Source: Deltaproteobacteria bacterium RIFCSPLOWO2_02_56_12
GTDB lineage: Bacteria > Desulfobacterota > Binatia > UBA9968
Length of the DNA stretch: 8,527 bases
Reading direction: 5' to 3'
Assembly: GCA_001799045.1 (NCBI GenBank)
Contig: MGRY01000221.1
Span: 10,526-19,052, forward strand
Part shown: positions 5,495 through 8,527 of the stretch, one piece after another
Layout of the letters: each line of letters begins with the position of its first letter
How positions within the stretch are numbered: position 1 is the stretch's first letter
Notes under the pieces: generated by a model
The model's database searches: none
What the model was told of the DNA's origin: nothing
What the model saw: the letters and a program-made list of their open reading frames with translations, nothing else
Made by a program: the position numbers and the translations under genes

Positions 5495-6769
5495 CTATTT
5501 TCCCAACAGGCGGTCCAAAATAATGGCGGCAGCCGAACGTACGGAGAGATGATTATAGTCCGTGCCGCCGTCAATTGGCTCAAGAAGGTAATCGGACTGA
5601 GCCAGGACCGTGTCGGTCAAACCCCATCCAGTCCCAAGCAGAAGCAAGCAGGGATCGGAATCTCTTATTAACATTTCCCGCAGTTGAGCGAAAGAGGTCC
5701 GCTTTCCGCCGGGGCGTGCAGAGGTCACGACCAATTGTGGCCTGCTGCCACATTCCTGCTCCACCTCGATTACGACTTCGTCCAGGGTGTCCTTCAGCCG
5801 GGCGAGCGCGAGGGCCTCTTTACGGGTCTGGTTGTACCGGCTTCCATAGCCCTGTTCCCAATGGGCAAGGATCTTCAGGGCGAGTTTTTGCAGGGCCTTT
5901 ACCGGCGTGACCACATAGAACCGTTTCACTCCATAAGTCCGGGCTGAACGGGCGATATCATGGATGTCCATGTTAGTGACCGCCGTGGTGACCACCTGGC
6001 CGTTTTTGTCGTAGACCGGATAGTGGAGCAGGGCCATATACAGACGGGACGAACCGGCGCTTAGGGACTTCCGCTCATCAGGAGCCAGTTGCGCTTTACG
6101 GAAAAGGTCGGGGCGCCGCGCGCGCGTCAGTTTGAGGCTCATCTCACGGCGCCAGTCTTTGATCCGCTCGTGATCTCCCGAGAGCAGAACCTCGGGGACT
6201 TTCATTCCCTTCAATTCCTCGGGGCGCGTGTACTGAGGATATTCCAGCAAGCCGTTGGAGAACGACTCTTCTTGAGGGGATTTGACGTTTCCCAGGACGC
6301 CGGGGATCAATCGGGTTACCGTGTCGATGACCACCATGGCGGCGAGTTCTCCGCCGCTCAGAGTGTAATCCCCGATCGAGAGTTCGTCATCGACGAAATT
6401 CTTGACCCTTTCGTCCACCCCTTCATAGCGCCCGCAGATCAAAACCAGCTCTTTTTCTTGCGAGAGTTTATCGGCCTCTTGCTGATTCAAGGCTTTCCCC
6501 CGGGGGGTAAGCAGGATCACCCGGGGATTCTTCCCTTTCTTCCTGGCATCCTCAATCGCAGCTATCAAGGGTTCGGGCTTCATGACCATCCCCTGACCTC
6601 CGCCGTAAGGATAATCGTCGGTTATCCGATGGCGATCCATCGCGTAGTCCCTGAGATCCACCGTGCGGACCGAGATCATCTCTTTTTCCTGGGCTATTTT
6701 TAAAATGGTGTGGCTCAAAGGTGAGGCGAACATCGCCGGGAAGAGAGTTATGACGGTGAAATTCAGCAT
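5495..6769 (-). CDS. trmD: tRNA (guanine-N1)-methyltransferase fused to a second SPOUT RNA methyltransferase domain
   Basis: Residues 1-237 are TrmD, which methylates N1 of G37 in tRNA next to the anticodon and prevents +1 frameshifting. Visible blocks: ITDDYPYGGGQGMVMKPEP (49-67), LLTPRGKALNQ (86-96), LICGRYEGVDERV (110-122), the knot SIGDYTLSGGELAAMVVID (131-149), RLIPGVLG (153-160) and LLEYPQYTRPEE (174-185). Residues 243-424 form a second knotted methyltransferase domain like Thermotoga TM1570 (Methyltrn_RNA_4): LLHYPVYDKNGQVVTTAVTN, LLLLGTGWGLTD (375-386) and NHLSVRSAAAIILDRL (406-421). The two are usually separate genes, but here the frame runs through without a stop. Residue 168 is Glu where E. 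coli TrmD has the catalytic Asp169. No clear Shine-Dalgarno; rimM and rpsP are not upstream. The RNA target of the second domain is unknown. Confidence 0.95.
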   Translation of the reverse strand: MLNFTVITLFPAMFASPLSHTILKIAQEKEMISVRTVDLRDYAMDRHRITDDYPYGGGQGMVMKPEPLIAAIEDARKKGKNPRVILLTPRGKALNQQEADKLSQEKELVLICGRYEGVDERVKNFVDDELSIGDYTLSGGELAAMVVIDTVTRLIPGVLGNVKSPQEESFSNGLLEYPQYTRPEELKGMKVPEVLLSGDHERIKDWRREMSLKLTRARRPDLFRKAQLAPDERKSLSAGSSRLYMALLHYPVYDKNGQVVTTAVTNMDIHDIARSARTYGVKRFYVVTPVKALQKLALKILAHWEQGYGSRYNQTRKEALALARLKDTLDEVVIEVEQECGSRPQLVVTSARPGGKRTSFAQLREMLIRDSDPCLLLLGTGWGLTDTVLAQSDYLLEPIDGGTDYNHLSVRSAAAIILDRLLGK

Positions 6770-6784
6770 AGTTTTTGAGAAGTT

Positions 6785-6814
6785 AGTCTAACACAAGGAG
6801 CGGTGAAGTCTAAC
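6785..6814. repeat. Pair of 8-base direct repeats in the trmD leader
   Basis: AGTCTAAC occurs at 6785-6792 and again at 6807-6814, exactly 22 bases apart, which is about two helical turns. The pair lies 16-45 bases upstream of the trmD start. It may be a regulator site, or on the minus strand the TAGACT boxes may be part of a weak promoter. The rest of the 98-base gap holds only a GA-rich stretch (6831-6849). Confidence 0.4.
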
Positions 6815-6867
6815 GGTTTACGGGCGAGTTGGAGAGAGTGAGAGAGATCGGTTTAAGGCTCTAAGCC

Positions 6868-7128
6868 TCAGGCCGACCTACGTTTCGGGTGCATCCGTTC
6901 GAAAGCTGGAGAGTGTGCCTCGATCTCCCGCATTCCGTCGCGATCGTAGACCTTCTCACCGCAGTCTGGACACTCGTAGTATTGCAAGTTAGGAACCATA
7001 TATCTCTTACCCTTGAAGCTTCCAGTCCAGTTACGGCGAACCTTTTTGATGTTGCGGTTTCCGCAGGAAGGACAAGCGGCGAGCTTCTCCTCAAGGGTCA
7101 TCTCTTTTAAAGGCAAGTTTGTTGGCAT
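6868..7128 (-). CDS. YgiT-type zinc-finger protein (MqsA N-terminal-like)
   Basis: An 86-residue protein with two CxxC pairs: CPSCG (Cys19, Cys22) and CPDCGEKVYD (Cys53, Cys56), spaced as in YgiT-type zinc fingers, the N-terminal domain of the MqsA antitoxin. The helix-turn-helix domain of MqsA is absent, so this is a stand-alone finger. Many such short proteins are antitoxins encoded beside a small toxin, but no toxin-like frame lies upstream or downstream; next on this strand is trmD, 98 bases away. A TATAAT box at 7140-7135 sits only six bases before the ATG at 7128. Transcription would then begin at or near this ATG, giving a leaderless message, or the true start is the in-frame ATG at 7101, which gives MTLEEKLAACPSCG and has AAAAGAG just before it. 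Confidence 0.75.
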   Translation of the reverse strand: MPTNLPLKEMTLEEKLAACPSCGNRNIKKVRRNWTGSFKGKRYMVPNLQYYECPDCGEKVYDRDGMREIEAHSPAFERMHPKRRSA

Positions 7129-7134
7129 AAAGAT

Positions 7135-7162
7135 ATTATACCTCAGAGCTCGCCGGATTCAA
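7135..7162 (-). promoter_or_regulatory. Promoter for the YgiT-type zinc-finger gene
   Basis: On the minus strand TTGAAT (7162-7157), a 16-base spacer and a perfect TATAAT (7140-7135). The predicted start of transcription is close to 7128, the first base of the upstream ATG. Confidence 0.6.
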
Positions 7163-7192
7163 ATCGCTTTGCTGGTGAAGGCCGCGTTCAAG

Positions 7193-7222
7193 TTGACATA
7201 ACGCGTCATTATCGGATACTTT
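7193..7222 (+). promoter_or_regulatory. Candidate promoter upstream of the serS relic
   Basis: A perfect TTGACA (7193-7198), an 18-base spacer and TACTTT (7217-7222). A GGGAGGA ribosome-binding-like site follows near 7235 and an in-frame GTG at 7251. If active it would transcribe the seryl-tRNA synthetase remnant. The -10 match is poor. Confidence 0.35.
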
Positions 7223-7358
7223 CCCGCTTACAAGGGAGGAGCGGGTCGGTGTGCACTTTAGGACAAGTGCTTCGGCTGTCAATTGCGTGCCTATACGGGG
7301 TTGTTGGGGGTGGTTGGGTTTTCTCGGGGCCCTTAGCTCAAAAAGGAAATTCCTATCA

Positions 7359-7885
7359 CTCAACAAGGCGGAGCTGGTGAAGCTGGCCGAGCCGGCGACT
7401 TCTTACGACGAGCTGGAAAAGATGGTGGCGGACGCCGAGGAGGTTCTCAGACGGCTGAAGCTGCCTTATCGCGTCGTGGAGCTTTGCACCGGCGATCTAG
7501 GGTTTTCTTCGGCGAAGACCTATGACCTGGAGGTCTGGCTGCCGGGGCAGGGGACATACCGGGAGATCAGCTCGTGCTCGAATTGCGAAGACTTCCAGGC
7601 GCGGCGCGCTGGAATCCGGTATCGTTCTACAGAACCAACCCGCCCGGGCAAGCGTGGGGTCAGCCGCGCGGAAATGCCTGATCGTTCCCCAACCGTCGCA
7701 ACCCGTATGGGAGTGCCTCGGGTCGGTCGAGGTGAAACTGTCTTCGTGCACACGCTCAACGGATCAGGACTCGCGGTTGGCAGGACCTTGGTTGCGGTTT
7801 TGGAGAATTCCAGCAGAAGGACGGGAGCGTGATCGTGCCGGAGGTGCTGCGTCCTTGTATGGGCTGCCTGGAGAGGATCGCGTAG
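7359..7885 (+). pseudogene. serS: Seryl-tRNA synthetase remnant (C-terminal catalytic part, frameshifted)
   Basis: This is the C-terminal third of SerRS, which charges tRNA-Ser. Homology starts abruptly at LNKAELVKL, just after where class II motif 2 should be, and runs through TSYDELEKMVADAEEVLRRL, LPYRVVELCTGDLGFSSAKT, YDLEVWLPGQGTYREISSCS and NCEDFQARRAGIRYR. About 90 extra in-frame bases (roughly 7626-7730) then replace the short normal linker before motif 3, VHTLNGSGLAVGRTLVAVLE. Right after this, at about 7806-7810 (GAATTCCAG), one base is missing; in the next frame the protein resumes as QQKDGSVIVPEVLRPCMGCL then ERIA and a stop at 7883-7885. Motifs 1 and 2 and the tRNA-binding coiled coil are absent. 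The open frame from GTG 7251 adds 36 residues unlike SerRS. Not a working synthetase; a complete copy should exist elsewhere. Confidence 0.88.
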
Positions 7886-7940
7886 CAGGTGAAACACTAG
7901 GTCCCGAAAACCAAGCCGAGATTATATGGAAATCTAAGGG

Positions 7941-7973
7941 AAAACGGGGAGTTGTAATAACTCCCCGTTTTTT
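7941..7973. terminator. Strong, probably bidirectional intrinsic terminator
   Basis: A perfect 13-base-pair stem (7941-7953 with 7959-7971) has the GC-rich core CGGGGAG/CTCCCCG and a five-base loop. It ends in a run of six T on the plus strand and has a run of A on the other side. It lies about 55 bases after the serS relic stop and insulates the HicA/HicB-like genes from upstream transcription. Confidence 0.9.
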
Positions 7974-7990
7974 AGGATCCTATGAATAGC

Positions 7991-8071
7991 TTGATTTATG
8001 ATATCAATATGCTACTATAAATCAAAATGTCTCAGTCAACTATTGACTTGATATCTAAAAGCTACTATGGA
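7991..8071 (+). promoter_or_regulatory. Promoter and operator region of the HicA/HicB-like operon
   Basis: This AT-rich stretch has TTGATT (7991-7996) with TACTAT (8013-8018) 16 bases on, or overlapping TATAAA (8016-8021), and further down TTGACT (8043-8048) with TATGGA (8066-8071) after 17 bases. Both sets overlap the two direct repeats. The first promoter leaves a leader of about 60 bases; the second would start almost at the ribosome binding site. Confidence 0.4.
7999..8068. repeat. Two 20-base direct repeats, 50 bases apart
   Basis: Copies at 7999-8018 and 8049-8068 share TGATATC, a variable six-base middle, and GCTACTAT, 17 of 20 positions identical. The start-to-start distance is 50 bases. 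Position and form fit binding sites for a HicB-type autoregulator, which is inference. Confidence 0.6.
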
Positions 8072-8085
8072 ACAAGGATGAGGAT

Positions 8086-8391
8086 GTGGCGAGGCCAGTC
8101 AGCTTAAATGAAAAAAGGCGACTCCTAGCAGAGTTCAAGAGGTCAAGGGGTAATAAAAAAATCCGGGGCCTGGAGGAAATTGCGAAGGTTTTTCGATGCA
8201 TGTGGACGATAACCGAAAAACATGAGAACCAGACATTTAGGCCCCCGTATAAGCACATCAATGTTGTGGTCGTTGCTATTCCTCATTCGAACGGAGATGT
8301 GTTGAAAGGATATATAAGTCGGTTCGTTCATATGTTGGAGGATATTTTGGATTACGAAACGACCAAAGAAGGAGGTGGTCTCTATGACTAA
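8086..8391 (+). CDS. Putative HicA-like toxin
   Basis: A 101-residue basic protein whose C-terminal half looks like the small dsRNA-binding-like HicA fold: WTITEKHENQTFRPP (40-54) with His46 at the place of the catalytic HicA histidine, then VVVAIPHS (61-68) and DVLKGYISRFVHMLEDIL (71-88), the strand and helix of that fold. HicA toxins cut mRNA and block translation. It is longer than usual HicA (about 60-80 residues), with an extra basic N-terminus, and lacks the exact GSHH signature, so the assignment rests partly on the next gene, which is HicB-like. The start is GTG 8086 with AAGGA at 8074-8078. The TAA stop overlaps the next gene by eight bases, a sign of translational coupling. It could instead be another small protein of the same fold. 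Confidence 0.65.
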   Translation: MARPVSLNEKRRLLAEFKRSRGNKKIRGLEEIAKVFRCMWTITEKHENQTFRPPYKHINVVVVAIPHSNGDVLKGYISRFVHMLEDILDYETTKEGGGLYD

Positions 8392-8527
8392 TCGTAGGGA
8401 TCTGAATTACTACAAGTCCTTGAACTATCGAATCGAGTTGTTTTTTGAGCCTGAGGAAAAGTGCTGGTATGCGGAGTTTCCTGAATTGTCTGGTTGTTTA
8501 GCCCATGGTGCTACAAAAGAGGAGGCT
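8384..8527 (+). CDS. HicB-like antitoxin, partial (cut at window end)
   Basis: Only the first 48 codons are inside the window. They encode LNYRIELFFEPEEKCWYAEF then PELSGCLAHGATKEEA, the partial RNase H-like fold that defines HicB antitoxins (consensus Y-x-V-x-x-E-x-x-x-x-x-W-x-A-x-F-P-E-L-x-G-C-x-x-x-G-x-T-x-E-E-A). HicB binds and blocks HicA, and often represses its own operon through a C-terminal DNA-binding domain, not visible here. AGGAGG at 8370-8375 lies eight bases before the ATG, inside the end of the toxin gene; the two genes overlap by eight bases. The toxin-first order is the common one for hicAB. Confidence 0.85.
   Translation, partial: MTNRRDLNYYKSLNYRIELFFEPEEKCWYAEFPELSGCLAHGATKEEA

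Noticed and set aside
6089..6703. Plus-strand frame of 204 residues opposite trmD
   Set aside because: Antisense shadow of highly conserved TrmD blocks.
6852..6872. Small hairpin AGGCT-CTA-AGCCT at the end of the zinc-finger gene
   Set aside because: Only a five-base stem with no T tract following on the minus strand; not a convincing terminator.
7327..7340. GGGCCCTTAGCTCA, like the first 14 bases of a tRNA (acceptor, T8-A9, D-arm start)
   Set aside because: The following bases do not continue a D-loop and no matching 3' acceptor or T-arm was found; too short to call even a tRNA fragment with confidence.
7522..7989. Plus-strand frame of 155 residues in the serS region
   Set aside because: It is mostly out of frame with the clear SerRS homology and is open mainly because of GC bias; it picks up the last SerRS residues only after the frameshift.

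Overview
The window looks like a piece of chromosome from an uncultured, moderately GC-rich Gram-negative bacterium. A lipoprotein with a lipobox, a periplasmic solute-binding protein and a bactofilin point to a Gram-negative. A trmD gene fused to a second SPOUT methyltransferase domain and followed by rplS resembles deltaproteobacterial or related lineages. The phylum call is inference from gene content and order only.

Layout, left to right. 34-1020 (-): secreted NMT1/SsuA-type solute-binding protein. 1189-1881 (+): PP-loop ATPase of the Dph6-related family, divergent from the first gene, with apparent back-to-back promoters between them. 1899-2432 (-): a patchwork in which two broken copies of the 3' end of rarA flank a small unknown gene (2059-2322). 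2423-3253 (-): two-module lipoprotein. 3278-4618 (-): intact rarA. 4754-5134 (+): bactofilin, whose stop overlaps the stop of the convergent rplS (5131-5475, -). 5495-6769 (-): trmD-SPOUT fusion, in an operon with rplS. 6868-7128 (-): YgiT-type zinc-finger protein, apparently without a toxin partner. 7359-7885 (+): a truncated, insertion-bearing and frameshifted seryl-tRNA synthetase remnant, followed by a strong terminator. 8086 to the window end (+): a HicA/HicB-like toxin-antitoxin pair, with the antitoxin cut by the window edge and paired direct repeats in the promoter region.

The housekeeping core (rarA, rplS, trmD) deals with stalled replication forks and translation. The flanks are accessory: toxin-antitoxin-like genes, gene relics and small unknown genes. 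The most unusual signal is the serial displacement of the rarA 3' end. Intact rarA is followed by the lipoprotein gene, then a rarA-tail fragment, then an 87-residue gene, then another rarA-tail fragment that abuts the convergent Dph6-like gene. This is what repeated insertion or recombination at the 3' end of rarA would leave. No integrase, transposase, CRISPR array, rRNA or complete tRNA is visible.
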